Shown: one piece after another, positions 50,146 through 59,901 of the stretch
How positions within the stretch are numbered: position 1 is the stretch's first letter
Layout: the number at the start of each line of letters is the position of its first letter
Made by a program: the position numbers and the translations under genes
DNA from: Vibrio tubiashii ATCC 19109
GTDB taxonomy: Bacteria; Pseudomonadota; Gammaproteobacteria; Enterobacterales; Vibrionaceae
Direction: 5' to 3'
DNA: 64,000 nt
Assembly (NCBI RefSeq): GCF_000772105.1
Contig: NZ_CP009354.1
Location: 2,542,001-2,606,000 of the forward strand
The notes under the pieces: generated by a model
Told to the model about the DNA's origin: nothing
Databases searched by the model: none
Seen by the model: only the letters and a program-made list of their open reading frames with translations

Positions 50146-50889
50146 TTAGATCGTAAAAAGCTGATAATCCTTAAGTTCAGGTATCTTCTTATGCAGTTGC
50201 TGCTCTTGTTCTGCCATCTGATCCAGCGAGTCACAAAATTCTTCGCTTTGCTGCTCAACCTCAACCGCATGTTGCTTTAAGCGCTCCGCGATACGCTCTT
50301 TCAGCTCACTCATCGCATTCGCCATTTCAGTTAAGTTTAAGCCGCCTTCCGCCTTCATCTTTTCCGACATCGCATTGAATGCGCTAGCTATAAACTCTTC
50401 ATTAAACAGCGCTTTCGCTTTTTCAAAATCTTCAGCCCATGTTTCGCGTAGTGAAGAAAAAGTATCTGCTGGCAGTACGAGATCGCCATCATTGTAGTAG
50501 CGCGCTTCCATATCTGCATAAAATTGCTTCATAGATTGCTTCACGCTATCAAACGCTTCTGGAGCATCAAAGCTCACCGCCACGTCATCAACGATATCAT
50601 TGGCAAGCGCTAAACCGTCCTGAGCGATCTTTCTCACGCGCGGTAAGTAATCATTCAGATTGTCACGGTACTGAGCAATCGCTTGTTGCTGCTCATTGTT
50701 CAGTTCTATCTTCTCACCGTGAATAAGTAAGTTATTGTCAGCATCGACAATCGCTTTCTCACCACTGGTCTGCACGATTTCAATTCGCTCACCATTGAGA
50801 TGAATCTCATTTTTTAAATCCACTTTACATTGCGCAGCATACGCTTGGCTTGAAAGCAGTATCGGTAAGGCAAGTATTACTTTCTTCAT
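50146..50889 (-). CDS. DUF2884 (YggN-like) periplasmic protein
   Basis: About 247 residues from ATG 50889 (MKKVILALP); an ATG six bases earlier is also possible. Signal peptide about 1-18 (AQA|YAA region), then a mostly helical, acidic protein with two cysteines far apart (near residue 21 and about residue 223) that could form a disulphide. Glu/Gln-rich C-terminus looks coiled. The function of this family is unknown. Adjacent to the GreA/GreB-like gene. Confidence 0.75.
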   Translation of the reverse strand: MKKVILALPILLSSQAYAAQCKVDLKNEIHLNGERIEIVQTSGEKAIVDADNNLLIHGEKIELNNEQQQAIAQYRDNLNDYLPRVRKIAQDGLALANDIVDDVAVSFDAPEAFDSVKQSMKQFYADMEARYYNDGDLVLPADTFSSLRETWAEDFEKAKALFNEEFIASAFNAMSEKMKAEGGLNLTEMANAMSELKERIAERLKQHAVEVEQQSEEFCDSLDQMAEQEQQLHKKIPELKDYQLFTI

Positions 50890-50944
50890 TGTCATCCCAC
50901 TCAATTGATTGGTCACGAGCATATCAAAAATGGCTCAAAGTTTG

Positions 50945-51421
50945 TCAGCAGATGGTTTCTATCTCGTAGCTATGCTCGATGTCACCAATTCTATAACTGA
51001 TTTCATCTTCCACCTGTTTCGCTTTTAGAGCCTGTCCAAGCGGGGAGTCAAATGTAACCAGCACGATTACATGTTGTTGAAACTCGACTTTGAGGCCACC
51101 CGCACAAGGGGAAAGAAAGAACCAGTGGCGATCATCTTCTACATCAAGCAGTGACACTAAACAACCCAACCCGACGGCTTGCGGTTCCTGCGGTAGTACC
51201 AAATTGGTCAGAGCATGAATCTCTTGTTCACACTCCTGTACCCGCATCGCTTGGCCATGCGCTAAATAAGACGCCTCTAGAGCTAACGTATCATATTTGT
51301 GCTCAGGGACCGTCTCTTCGTCGGTCGCGGACTCGATCGCTCTTTGTGCTGAGCTCACTGCAATCTCTAACTTACTTTGCAGTTGCGAGAGTATTACTTG
51401 CCGCAGCTCTAATTTATTCAT
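50945..51421 (-). CDS. GreA/GreB-like transcription factor, short form
   Basis: 158 residues from the ATG at 51421 (MNKLELRQVILSQ); the longer frame to 51538 would reach into the recQ-like gene. N-terminal coiled coil (1-80) with acidic residues (ATDEET) at its bend and the GreA-like EHKYDTLALEASYLAHGQ, followed by a C-terminal FKBP-like domain with TFDSPLGQALKAKQ. Such proteins enter the RNA polymerase secondary channel. It differs from both GreA and GreB and is divergently arranged with the helicase. Exact role unknown. Confidence 0.8.
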   Translation of the reverse strand: MNKLELRQVILSQLQSKLEIAVSSAQRAIESATDEETVPEHKYDTLALEASYLAHGQAMRVQECEQEIHALTNLVLPQEPQAVGLGCLVSLLDVEDDRHWFFLSPCAGGLKVEFQQHVIVLVTFDSPLGQALKAKQVEDEISYRIGDIEHSYEIETIC

Positions 51422-51500
51422 ACTAAAATCGTGTTCCATTGCTCTGATAGCCATTAGAATACCTGTGACCGACGCAGAAGAGAATAGCAGGAATAGCCCG

Positions 51501-53438
51501 ATGGACAGTTCGCCCCACCAGTCAGACATAGCATACACCCTTCAACACACATTTGGCTTCGATAGCCTAAGAGGCGGACAGCAACAAGCGATTGAGACCA
51601 TTTTAGAAGGACGATCCTGCGCAGCGATTTTCCCTACTGGCTCAGGGAAATCTCTGTGTTATCAGCTACCGGCTACCCTGCTGCCAAATCTAACTTTGGT
51701 CGTCTCCCCTCTGCTCGCGCTAATGAAAGACCAACTCGCTTTTTTACACAGCAAGCAAATACCCGCAGCTTCAATCGATTCAAGCCAAAGCCGCGAAGAG
51801 ACGCTGCAAGTGATGGAACAAGTTAGGCGTGGTGAGATTAAAATCCTCATGATCTCTGTTGAGAGACTGAAGAACGAGCGGTTTCGTCAGTTTATCTCTC
51901 AAGTACCCATTTCGCTGTTGGTGGTCGATGAAGCGCACTGTATTTCAGAATGGGGTCACAACTTTCGTCCCGATTACCTAAAACTGCCTCAGTACTTAAA
52001 AGAGTTTCAAATTCCTCAAGCTTTGCTGTTGACTGCAACGGCGACTCAGTCAGTGATTGAGGACATGCGAGACAAGTTTTCGATCGCTAAGCAAGATCTC
52101 GTTGTGACTGGCTTCTACCGAGCAAACTTAGATATCAGCGTTGTTCCTTGTGAAGAGGACGACAAAGCAGAGCAGTTGCTCAACCTTATTGGCCCTGAAC
52201 CTACCGCACCGACGGTGGTTTATGTGACTTTACAGCAAACCGCAGAAACAGTTGCCAAACAGCTACTCAAAGGCGGTGTCAATGCTCACGCTTATCACGC
52301 GGGGATGAAACCCGATGTTCGTGAATCTATCCAAGACCAATTTATGCGTGGTGAGATCGACTGCATTGTTGCCACTATAGCGTTCGGCATGGGTGTCGAT
52401 AAATCAGATATTCGCCGTATCATCCACTTTGATCTGCCAAAATCCATCGAGAACTACGCTCAAGAAATTGGTCGAGCGGGTCGAGATGGCAAGCCATCTC
52501 AGTGTATTTTGCTCGCCAATCAAAACGGTCTCAGCACGCTAGAAAACTTTGTTTACGGTGATACCCCAGAGCTCGGGGATATCGACTCGGTACTCAAGCA
52601 GGCTATAGAGAATACACCACAGTGGGAAGTGGTCCTTTCGAGACTGTCTACGGAAACCAATATTCGTCAGTTGCCATTAAAAACGCTGTTGGTTTACATG
52701 GAGATGGCGGGTCTTGTAGAAGCCAAGTTCAGTTACTTCGCCGATTATCGATTCAAATTTATTAAAGATAAACAATTTATCATCAGTCAGTTTGATCCAA
52801 CTCGCCAGCAGTTTGTCTCCGCTCTGTTTGACTGTTCAAGCCAAGCTAAGGTCTGGTGTCAGGTTGATTTTGATGCCTTATGGAACCACTTCCAAGGTGA
52901 ACGCCATCGCGCGGTTGCTGCCCTCGACTACTTTAACGAAAAAGGATGGATTGAGCTCGAAAGTAAGCTGATGACCGAGGTCTATACAGTCAATAGCCCC
53001 GAGCAGAGCCTCGATGTGCTCTCTCAAAACTTGTGGTCACTGTTTAAAGATAAAGAGCGTAGTGATGTAGAGCGAATTCACAATCTACTTAACTACTTTC
53101 AATCTGAGCAATGTTTAAGTGCAGGACTCGCACACTATTTCGCAGATTACAATGCCCCTGCTGAATGCGGTCACTGTAGTGTTTGTCGTGGTGCTATCGC
53201 CACTTTGCCTCAACCAGTCGTAGAAGAGTACAACCCTGAGCAGGTATCGACGTGGTTAAAGACGCTCGAAGATAAAGCCAAACAAAAACTCTCACCTCAT
53301 CTGAAAACTAAGTTCCTTTGCGGCATCACCACGCCACTATTCACTAAGATCAAAGCTCGCTCTTTGTCTGGATTTGCCAAACTGGAGTCGACTCCATTCG
53401 CTGATGTCCTAGCGCAAGTTGAGCACATAGAGAACTAG
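51501..53438 (+). CDS. RecQ-family ATP-dependent DNA helicase with late zinc motif
   Basis: 645 residues from the ATG at 51501 (AGGA nine bases before); the longer frame from 51297 lies over the divergent gene. SF2 motifs: FPTGSGKSLCY (44-54), VVDEAHCISEWGH (141-153), TATATQ, and QEIGRAGRDGKPS (322-334). In E. coli RecQ the Cys4 zinc motif directly follows the helicase core; here the cysteines are at 539, 557, 560 and 563, after a winged-helix-like region, and no HRDC domain is present. So it is a RecQ paralogue and not canonical recQ. Role in repair is likely but unspecified. Confidence 0.88.
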   Translation: MDSSPHQSDIAYTLQHTFGFDSLRGGQQQAIETILEGRSCAAIFPTGSGKSLCYQLPATLLPNLTLVVSPLLALMKDQLAFLHSKQIPAASIDSSQSREETLQVMEQVRRGEIKILMISVERLKNERFRQFISQVPISLLVVDEAHCISEWGHNFRPDYLKLPQYLKEFQIPQALLLTATATQSVIEDMRDKFSIAKQDLVVTGFYRANLDISVVPCEEDDKAEQLLNLIGPEPTAPTVVYVTLQQTAETVAKQLLKGGVNAHAYHAGMKPDVRESIQDQFMRGEIDCIVATIAFGMGVDKSDIRRIIHFDLPKSIENYAQEIGRAGRDGKPSQCILLANQNGLSTLENFVYGDTPELGDIDSVLKQAIENTPQWEVVLSRLSTETNIRQLPLKTLLVYMEMAGLVEAKFSYFADYRFKFIKDKQFIISQFDPTRQQFVSALFDCSSQAKVWCQVDFDALWNHFQGERHRAVAALDYFNEKGWIELESKLMTEVYTVNSPEQSLDVLSQNLWSLFKDKERSDVERIHNLLNYFQSEQCLSAGLAHYFADYNAPAECGHCSVCRGAIATLPQPVVEEYNPEQVSTWLKTLEDKAKQKLSPHLKTKFLCGITTPLFTKIKARSLSGFAKLESTPFADVLAQVEHIEN

Positions 53439-53450
53439 AGGCATTTAAGA

Positions 53451-54518
53451 CTAAAAGAAGCTAAGTTGTTTCGCCTGCTCTTCCGGTTTAAGCATAACGT
53501 TTAAACCCAACAGGCGAATCTCTCTGCCCTGTTGGCGCTTCAAAATATCACTCAATAGCTGCTTGAAATATTCCAGTTCAAGCTGCGGGTGAATATGTTC
53601 AATGGTGGTTAATTGAAAATCAGCGAACTTCAGCTTAATACCTTGCTTAATGATGGCTTTGTCAGGCGAGGCTTTTTCTAAACGTTTTTCGAGCTCCGGA
53701 AAGAGCTTTTCTTCGATCACCTGCCAACACTCCTGATAGGAAGAAATATTTTGGCTAAAGGTTCGCTCGACGCCGACCGATTTACGCTCTCGTTCGACAA
53801 CCACTTCGCGGTTATCGATACCGTGGCTCTTATTCCACAGTGAAGCACCCAATCGACCAAACCTAAGTAGCAAATCGCGATAGTTACTGTTTTTAATGTC
53901 TTCACCAGTATAGAAGCCAGCTTGGTGTAGCTTTTCCAAACTCACTTTGCCGACGCCAGGTATCTTCTCTAAAGGAAGTTTATCGACCACTTCTTGCACG
54001 CTATCTGGCGGGATCACAAATTGTCCATTGGGTTTATTCATGTCAGAGGCGACTTTGGCTAAGAATTTAACTGGAGCAATACCAGCCGACGCGGTTAACG
54101 AAAGTTCATGCCAGATGTCACGACGTATTGCTTCGGCAATCAGAGTGGCTGAACCCTGACACTGAGTACTTTCTGTCACGTCGAGAAAGGCTTCATCCAG
54201 AGATAAAGGCTCGATCAATGAAGTGTAGCGGGAAAAGATTTCGCGGATCTGTTTTGAAACCTCTTTATAGACTTGCATTCTACCGGGCACGACAAGTAAC
54301 TGTGGGCATAGTTGCAATGCACGAGCCGTTGGCATAGCGCTACGAATACCAAATTTTCTTGCCTCATAATTACAGGTACTCAGGACACCACGCTGTTTCT
54401 CATGGCCACCTACAGCAAGCGGTCGCCCACGATAAGAAGGGTTGTCTCTCATTTCTACCGCAGCATAAAAACAATCCATATCGACATGGATGATTTTTCG
54501 TACTTTTTCACCTGACAT
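53451..54518 (-). CDS. dinB: DNA polymerase IV
   Basis: Y-family translesion polymerase. From the ATG at 54518 it has 355 residues; a TTG three codons upstream is less likely. Catalytic acids D13 (HVDMDCFYAAVE) and D108-E109 (LSLDEAFLD). The residue at the steric-gate position (E. coli Phe13) is Tyr18. C-terminal QLSFF is the beta-clamp binding motif. Converges with the RecQ-like gene by 12 bp. SOS controlled by the LexA box upstream. Confidence 0.96.
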   Translation of the reverse strand: MSGEKVRKIIHVDMDCFYAAVEMRDNPSYRGRPLAVGGHEKQRGVLSTCNYEARKFGIRSAMPTARALQLCPQLLVVPGRMQVYKEVSKQIREIFSRYTSLIEPLSLDEAFLDVTESTQCQGSATLIAEAIRRDIWHELSLTASAGIAPVKFLAKVASDMNKPNGQFVIPPDSVQEVVDKLPLEKIPGVGKVSLEKLHQAGFYTGEDIKNSNYRDLLLRFGRLGASLWNKSHGIDNREVVVERERKSVGVERTFSQNISSYQECWQVIEEKLFPELEKRLEKASPDKAIIKQGIKLKFADFQLTTIEHIHPQLELEYFKQLLSDILKRQQGREIRLLGLNVMLKPEEQAKQLSFF

Positions 54519-54543
54519 TACCGACAATACACCTGAAAGATAA

Positions 54544-54559
54544 CTGTATATAAAAACAG
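54544..54559 (-). promoter_or_regulatory. LexA (SOS) box of dinB
   Basis: CTGT-ATATAAAA-ACAG fits the CTGT-N8-ACAG consensus exactly, 25 bp before the dinB start, overlapping the likely -10. Confidence 0.88.
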
Positions 54560-54671
54560 TTTAATTTATCTTAGCTGGTTCTCATAGAAAAAATTGTCGA
54601 TCAATTACCCGTGCAAGATCGATAGATGGGTTTATTATTAAAACTATAGCGACAAATTAAGAGGCACGACT

Positions 54672-55886
54672 TTGAACAATAAAGTACTGGTTGTGGAAGA
54701 TAGCCGTGCGTACCAAAACTACCTGACACAGCAGTTAACCGCTATTGGTTGTCAGGTTTATAGCGCCGAAACCCTAGCTGAAGCCAAGCATATCCTGCAG
54801 CAACACCGAGAGTTCCGCTTTGCCGTTTTAGACTATTGTTTACCTGATGCTCAGGATGGAGAAGTTATCGACCTCGTACTGGAGCACAAGCATAAAGCCA
54901 TCGTCCTTACGGCTACGTTCAATGAAGATGCCAGAGAGCGTTTTCTCGCAAAAGGCGTTGTCGACTACCTGCTGAAAAATAGTATGGCTTCAGTTGCTTA
55001 CCTAATTCCTCTCGCTAAACGCCTACTCAACAACGATAAGCATCACGCTTTGATCGTTGATGATTCTCCCACCGTTCGTGCACATGTTACCCAGCTATTA
55101 GAGCACCAGTACATAAAAACGACTCAAGCGGAAAATGGCCAAATCGCACTAGAAAGGTTAAAGCAAGATCCTACCATTACCTTTGTGATTACAGATCATG
55201 ATATGCCTGAAAAAGATGGCATCAAGATGATCCAAGAAATACGTCAATCTTATGACAACAATAGTTTGGGCATCATAGGCTTATCGGGCAGCAACTCTAA
55301 AACCCTCACAGCTCAGTTTCTAAAAGCAGGTGCCAATGACTTTTTAACTAAACCTTTTAATCAAGAAGAGTTTTATTGCCGGGTACATCAGCTGCTCAAT
55401 ATGCGAGAGGCTACGGAAGAGCTGTATAAGCTCGCCAACCAAGACGCGCTTACCGGGCTTTGGAATCGACGTTTCCTGTTTGCTCAAGCTTGCTCTACGT
55501 GCACAGATCGTTGCATCGCCATGCTGGATATTGACCATTTCAAGGCAGTTAATGATACCTATGGTCATGACGGGGGAGATGCTGCACTGAAAGTCATTGC
55601 CAATATTCTAAAGATCTATTTCCCTGATGAAGTAGTGGCAAGATTCGGTGGAGAAGAGTTCTGTATTCAATCTCATATCCCCTTTGATGAGTTCATAACC
55701 CGGATTGAAAATGTGCGGTTACGTATCGAAAAAACGCTCATCAAGCATGACTCCAATAGTATTCAAGTCACTGTCAGTATTGGAGTATGTAACAGTAACG
55801 CGAGCTTAAACGAGCAAATAAAGTTGGCAGATGACAGGCTTTATGAAGCAAAAGCAGCAGGAAGAAACTGCACAATTTATAGCTAA
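54672..55886 (+). CDS. Response regulator with two receiver domains and GGDEF output
   Basis: 404 residues with TTG start (AAGAGG before it; no closer ATG). REC1: E9-D10, phospho-acceptor D54, T80, K102. REC2: D130-D131, phospho-acceptor D175 (VITDHDMP), S205, K227. GGDEF domain about 255-404 with active site RFGGEEF (324-330); I-site position F317-E320 does not match RxxD. PleD-like arrangement, so phosphorylation-driven dimerisation and c-di-GMP synthesis are expected. No histidine kinase is next to it. Divergent from dinB. Confidence 0.9.
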   Translation: MNNKVLVVEDSRAYQNYLTQQLTAIGCQVYSAETLAEAKHILQQHREFRFAVLDYCLPDAQDGEVIDLVLEHKHKAIVLTATFNEDARERFLAKGVVDYLLKNSMASVAYLIPLAKRLLNNDKHHALIVDDSPTVRAHVTQLLEHQYIKTTQAENGQIALERLKQDPTITFVITDHDMPEKDGIKMIQEIRQSYDNNSLGIIGLSGSNSKTLTAQFLKAGANDFLTKPFNQEEFYCRVHQLLNMREATEELYKLANQDALTGLWNRRFLFAQACSTCTDRCIAMLDIDHFKAVNDTYGHDGGDAALKVIANILKIYFPDEVVARFGGEEFCIQSHIPFDEFITRIENVRLRIEKTLIKHDSNSIQVTVSIGVCNSNASLNEQIKLADDRLYEAKAAGRNCTIYS

Positions 55887-55905
55887 AACTAGTTTCTCTA
55901 CAAAC

Positions 55906-55932
55906 AAAAACACCGACATAACGTCGGTGTTT
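55906..55932 (-). terminator. Intrinsic terminator of apbE-nqrM
   Basis: 10-bp stem (55908-55917 with 55923-55932, 5-nt loop) and T5 on the minus strand; may also act on the convergent response regulator. Confidence 0.85.
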
Positions 55933-55954
55933 AACTTGGAATAAAGCGCTTACA

Positions 55955-56188
55955 TTAGGCGATACGATCTTTTTCCCATGCTGCTAGCTTTTCAGCTCTA
56001 GCCGCTTCACGCGCTTCACGCTTTTTACGTGCATCACATGGTTCAGGGCAATTACATACTTTGTCGATACCAACTGCACCCAGGCCGCCACAGCTGCCTT
56101 TTACCACTTTCTTTTGGATAATATAGCCGATTGACATAGCGGCAATCACAGCCATAAACACACCAAAGGTAATTAAAAATGTACTCAT
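55955..56188 (-). CDS. nqrM: Na+-NQR maturation protein NqrM
   Basis: 77 residues; one N-terminal membrane helix (about 5-25) and four cysteines (33, 45, 47, 51) in GSCGGLGAVG...CNCPEPC, which are thought to deliver iron to the membrane Fe site of NqrD/NqrE. Needed for Nqr assembly in V. cholerae. C-terminal tail is charged (RKKREAREAARAEK). 21 bp after apbE. Confidence 0.94.
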   Translation of the reverse strand: MSTFLITFGVFMAVIAAMSIGYIIQKKVVKGSCGGLGAVGIDKVCNCPEPCDARKKREAREAARAEKLAAWEKDRIA

Positions 56189-56209
56189 AATGACATGCTC
56201 GTAATCTTA

Positions 56210-57214
56210 TTATTGATTCATAAATGGCTTGTAAGCTTCAGAAGCTAACTCTTTAAAGCCATCTTGGGTTTTAACAATCATAAACGCAGGAATATTGTTT
56301 TCATTGGCCACCTGCATACCTAGCTCTTCACCAAGAACCATAAGGCCAGTCGCCAAACCATCTGCCGTCATGGATGACTTGTCCAGTACAGTGACTGACA
56401 CCACCTTATGGCGAATAGGCTTACCCGTCTGCGGGTTGATGATGTGCGAGTATCGTACGCCATCACGCTCAAAATAGATACGGTAATCACCCGATGTCGC
56501 TACCGCCATATCGCCTGGTTCAATAATCTCTTGAATTGCACGCTCGTCAGTCGATGGTTTCTCAATGGCGATTCGCCATTTCACGCCTTCACGGTTTAAA
56601 CCTTTCAGACGCATTTCACCGCCGACTTCAACCATGTAGTTCTTAACGCCTTGAGATTGAATGTAGTCTGCAACCACATCTACGCCCCACCCTTTTGCAA
56701 TTGTCGATAGATCAACATAAAGGTTAGGAATATCTTTTCTGAGTGTATTGCCTTCAACAGAAAGATGTTCAATACCCGTCATCGCTTTACGTGCTGCCAA
56801 CTCTTCGTCACTTGGCACTACCTCAGGGCGAGCTTCAGGACCAAACCCCCAAAGGTTAACCAATGGACCAACTGTCACATCTAACGCACCTTGAGTAAGA
56901 CCGTTTAAACGGATCGCTTCTTTCACTACAGTGACAGTTTGAGGCGACACTTCGAATGACTCAGAAGATTGCAGTTGGTTAAAGCGACTTAACTCAGAAT
57001 CTTTGCGATAGGTCGACATCTGGTCATTCACCTCTTCAAGCAGACGATCGACTTCCTGCTGAAGCGCCTGTGGAGAAGGGATACCTTCCGCTGAGATATA
57101 TTTAATATTGTAAGTCGTCCCCATTGTTGGGCCGCTTAGGTGAACCTGCTCTGCGGGCTTTTCACAGCCAGCTAAAACGAGTAGAGAAGCAAATGCAACA
57201 AGCCACTTTTTCAC
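56210..57214 (-). CDS. apbE: FAD:protein FMN transferase ApbE
   Basis: Lipoprotein (lipobox LAGC, Cys17) in the periplasm that attaches FMN to threonine in NqrB and NqrC, cutting FAD. 334 residues. GTTYNIKY, DLSTIAKGWGVD and MAVATSGDYRIYFERDG are the family's FAD/Mg sites. GTG start with AAGGAG before it. Lies behind the nqrF terminator and in front of nqrM, a genuine functional cluster. Confidence 0.96.
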   Translation of the reverse strand: MKKWLVAFASLLVLAGCEKPAEQVHLSGPTMGTTYNIKYISAEGIPSPQALQQEVDRLLEEVNDQMSTYRKDSELSRFNQLQSSESFEVSPQTVTVVKEAIRLNGLTQGALDVTVGPLVNLWGFGPEARPEVVPSDEELAARKAMTGIEHLSVEGNTLRKDIPNLYVDLSTIAKGWGVDVVADYIQSQGVKNYMVEVGGEMRLKGLNREGVKWRIAIEKPSTDERAIQEIIEPGDMAVATSGDYRIYFERDGVRYSHIINPQTGKPIRHKVVSVTVLDKSSMTADGLATGLMVLGEELGMQVANENNIPAFMIVKTQDGFKELASEAYKPFMNQ

Positions 57215-57289
57215 TTGTTAGACTCCTTAAATTCGAAACGGGAATAGCACATACGTTTTATATAGAACGTATCGACTATTACCACTCTT

Positions 57290-57324
57290 TAAAAAATAAT
57301 GGCTGACTTAAAGCAGCCAGCCAT
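57290..57324 (-). terminator. Intrinsic terminator of nqrABCDEF
   Basis: 7-bp stem (57299-57305 with 57318-57324, alternative pairing possible) followed by T6 on the minus strand, separating nqrF from apbE. Confidence 0.8.
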
Positions 57325-57345
57325 CTTATATACGTAATTTCAAGT

Positions 57346-57395
57346 AGTTGGAGTTGTAGCTCAGCAGATTAACTTATCAAGCTACAGCCCCAACT
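57346..57395 (-). repeat. Imperfect inverted repeat between nqrF and apbE
   Basis: 16-bp arms (57346-57361 and 57380-57395) match at 14 of 16 positions, with an 18-bp loop, 10 bp after the nqrF stop. No T run. It resembles a mobile REP-like palindrome, or an RNA-stability hairpin at the 3' end of nqr mRNA. Confidence 0.5.
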
Positions 57396-57404
57396 TACCG
57401 AAAT

Positions 57405-58631
57405 TTAGCCGCCGAAGTCATCCAGTAGGATATTTTCGTCTTCAACACCGAGATCTTTCAGCATGCCGATAACAGCTGCGTTCATCATCGGTGGACCACA
57501 CATGTAGTACTCACAATCTTCAGGCGCTTCGTGATCCTTCAGGTAGTTTTCGTACAGTACGTTGTGGATGAAGCCTGTGTAACCATCCCAGTTATCTTCT
57601 GGCATAGGGTCAGACAGTGCACAGTGCCACACGAAGTTTTCGTTTTCAGCTTGTAGGCCATCGAAGTCTTCAACGTAGAACATCTCACGCTTAGAACGCG
57701 CACCGTACCAGAAAGACATCTTACGAGTAGAGTTAAGACGCTTAAGCTGGTCGAAGATGTGCGAACGCATTGGCGCCATACCAGCACCACCACCAACGAA
57801 GACCATCTCGTTGTCTGTGTCTTTCGCAAAGAACTCACCAAATGGACCAGAAATAGTACACTTGTCGCCCTCTTTAAGAGACCAGATGAACGAAGACATG
57901 ATACCTGGTGGTACGTCAGGATTATTAGGCGGCGGCGTAGCGATACGCACGTTTAGCATAATAATACCTTCTTCTTCTGGGTAGTTAGCCATAGAGTAAG
58001 CGCGGATTGTTTCTTCGTTTACCTTAGACTCGTAGCGGAACAGGTTAAACTTGTCCCAATCTTCGCGGTACTCTTCTGGTACATCGAAGTCAGCGTATTT
58101 CACGTGGTGAGCAGGAGCTTCAATCTGGATGTAGCCACCAGCACGGAAAGGTACTGATTCGCCATCTGGAATTTGTAGCTTAAGCTCTTTGATGAATGTT
58201 GCTTTGTTATCGTTAGAGATAACTGAACATTCCCACTTCTTAACGCCGAAGATCTCTTCAGGAAGTTCGATGTCCATGTCAGTTTTCATTGCAACCTGAC
58301 ACGCTAGACGCTCACCTTCACGCGCTTCACCTTTAGTAATGTGGTCAAGCTCGGTAGGTAGGATGTCGCCACCACCTGATTTAACTTTTACGCGACACTG
58401 GCCACATGAGCCACCGCCACCACAAGCAGAAGATACGAATACACCAGCACCAGCTAGAGCACCCAGAAGCTTACTGCCTGGTTGTGTAACGATCGCCAGA
58501 TTTGGGTCGTTATTCACAGAGATTGTAATGTCACCTGATGGTACTAGTTTAGATTTAGCGAATAGAATCACTAAAACTAGCGCCAAGATAATCAGGGTAA
58601 ACATCACTACACCAAAAATAATAGTATTCAT
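57405..58631 (-). CDS. nqrF: Na+-NQR subunit F (NADH-oxidising)
   Basis: Accepts hydride from NADH with FAD and passes electrons to its 2Fe-2S centre. 408 residues: TM about 4-25, ferredoxin domain with cluster ligands Cys70, 76, 79, 111, then the FAD domain (RAYSMANYP) and NADH domain ([22 protein letters not shown]). Last gene of the operon. Confidence 0.97.
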   Translation of the reverse strand: MNTIIFGVVMFTLIILALVLVILFAKSKLVPSGDITISVNNDPNLAIVTQPGSKLLGALAGAGVFVSSACGGGGSCGQCRVKVKSGGGDILPTELDHITKGEAREGERLACQVAMKTDMDIELPEEIFGVKKWECSVISNDNKATFIKELKLQIPDGESVPFRAGGYIQIEAPAHHVKYADFDVPEEYREDWDKFNLFRYESKVNEETIRAYSMANYPEEEGIIMLNVRIATPPPNNPDVPPGIMSSFIWSLKEGDKCTISGPFGEFFAKDTDNEMVFVGGGAGMAPMRSHIFDQLKRLNSTRKMSFWYGARSKREMFYVEDFDGLQAENENFVWHCALSDPMPEDNWDGYTGFIHNVLYENYLKDHEAPEDCEYYMCGPPMMNAAVIGMLKDLGVEDENILLDDFGG

Positions 58632-58664
58632 GACTATTCCTTTAATTGCTGCCGTTTACCCGAC

Positions 58665-59261
58665 TTACAGTTGAACACCAGAGAAAGACATAAAGCCTAA
58701 CGCCATTAGACCAACTGTGATGAACGTGATACCAAGACCACGTAGACCTGGAGGTACATCAGAGTACTTCATCTTCTCACGAATACCTGCAAGAGCAACG
58801 ATAGCTAGCATCCAGCCCACACCTGAGCCAAAGCCGTATACTACTGACTCTGCAAAGTTGTAGTCACGTTGTACCATGAAAGATACGCCACCGAAGATCG
58901 CACAGTTTACTGTAATCAGCGGTAGGAAGATGCCTAGTGCGTTGTACAGAGGTGGGAAGAAACGGTCTAAGATCATTTCTAGAATCTGTACAAGAGCCGC
59001 GATTACACCGATAAAGGTAATGAAGTTTAGGAAGCTAAGATCCACACCTTCAAGTAACGCATTCTCTTTAAGAACTAGGTTGTAAAGTAGGTTGTTCACA
59101 GGTACTGCAACAGTCAGTACGAAAACAACGGCAACGCCAAGACCGAAAGAGGTCTTAACTTTCTTAGATACAGCAAGGAATGTACACATACCTAAGAAGA
59201 ACGATAGTGCTAAGTTTTCGATGAAAATCGATTTAACTAGCAAGCTAATGTAGTGTTCCAT
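58665..59261 (-). CDS. nqrE: Na+-NQR subunit E
   Basis: 198-residue membrane protein, six helices, inverted twin of NqrD. Cys26 (FLGMCTFLA) and Cys120 ([10 protein letters not shown]) are placed as the iron-site ligands known for the V. cholerae complex. 7 bp after nqrD. Confidence 0.97.
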   Translation of the reverse strand: MEHYISLLVKSIFIENLALSFFLGMCTFLAVSKKVKTSFGLGVAVVFVLTVAVPVNNLLYNLVLKENALLEGVDLSFLNFITFIGVIAALVQILEMILDRFFPPLYNALGIFLPLITVNCAIFGGVSFMVQRDYNFAESVVYGFGSGVGWMLAIVALAGIREKMKYSDVPPGLRGLGITFITVGLMALGFMSFSGVQL

Positions 59262-59268
59262 GACGTCC

Positions 59269-59901
59269 TTACTCCTTCGCTTCTACTTGCTCTGGTTTCA
59301 GAATACGGATTGCCCAGATAAGGAAACCGATTAGGAAGAATGCAGATGGTGCTAGTAGCATCAAACCGTTAGGCTGGTACCAACCACCATTGCTCACTAG
59401 AGGTAGAACTTCCATGCCAAATAATTTGCCTGAGCCAAATAGCTCGCGGAAGAAACCAACAGTGATAAGAACGAAACCGTAACCAAGACCGTTACCAATA
59501 CCATCGATAAGTGATGGAAGAGGCTCAGACTTCATTGCGAATGCTTCAGCACGACCCATAACGATACAGTTCGTGATGATTAGACCTACGAATACCGATA
59601 GCTGCTTAGAGATATCGTATAGGTAAGCTTTTAGCACTTGGTCTACCACGATTACTAGAGATGCGATGATCGCCATTTGAACGATGATACGCACACTGTT
59701 AGGAATGTGGTTACGGATGACTGAAACGAAGAAGTTAGACAGTGCAGTTACAAAGATAACCGCTAGTGTCATTACAAAAGCCGTTTCTAGTTTAGTTGTT
59801 ACTGCCAATGCAGAACAAACACCAAGAACCTGAAGCGCGATTGGGTTGTTATCCAATACTGGCGCTAATAGACTCTTCTTAACGTTTTGTGCGCTAGACA
59901 T
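59269..59901 (-). CDS. nqrD: Na+-NQR subunit D
   Basis: 210-residue membrane protein with six helices. Cys29 and Cys112 ([14 protein letters not shown]) complete the membrane Fe site with NqrE. Start overlaps the nqrC stop (TAATG). Confidence 0.97.
   Translation of the reverse strand: MSSAQNVKKSLLAPVLDNNPIALQVLGVCSALAVTTKLETAFVMTLAVIFVTALSNFFVSVIRNHIPNSVRIIVQMAIIASLVIVVDQVLKAYLYDISKQLSVFVGLIITNCIVMGRAEAFAMKSEPLPSLIDGIGNGLGYGFVLITVGFFRELFGSGKLFGMEVLPLVSNGGWYQPNGLMLLAPSAFFLIGFLIWAIRILKPEQVEAKE

Noticed and set aside
57327..57395. ERIC element between nqrF and apbE
   Set aside because: Some similarity of short words to ERIC, but the order and length do not fit the 127-bp consensus.
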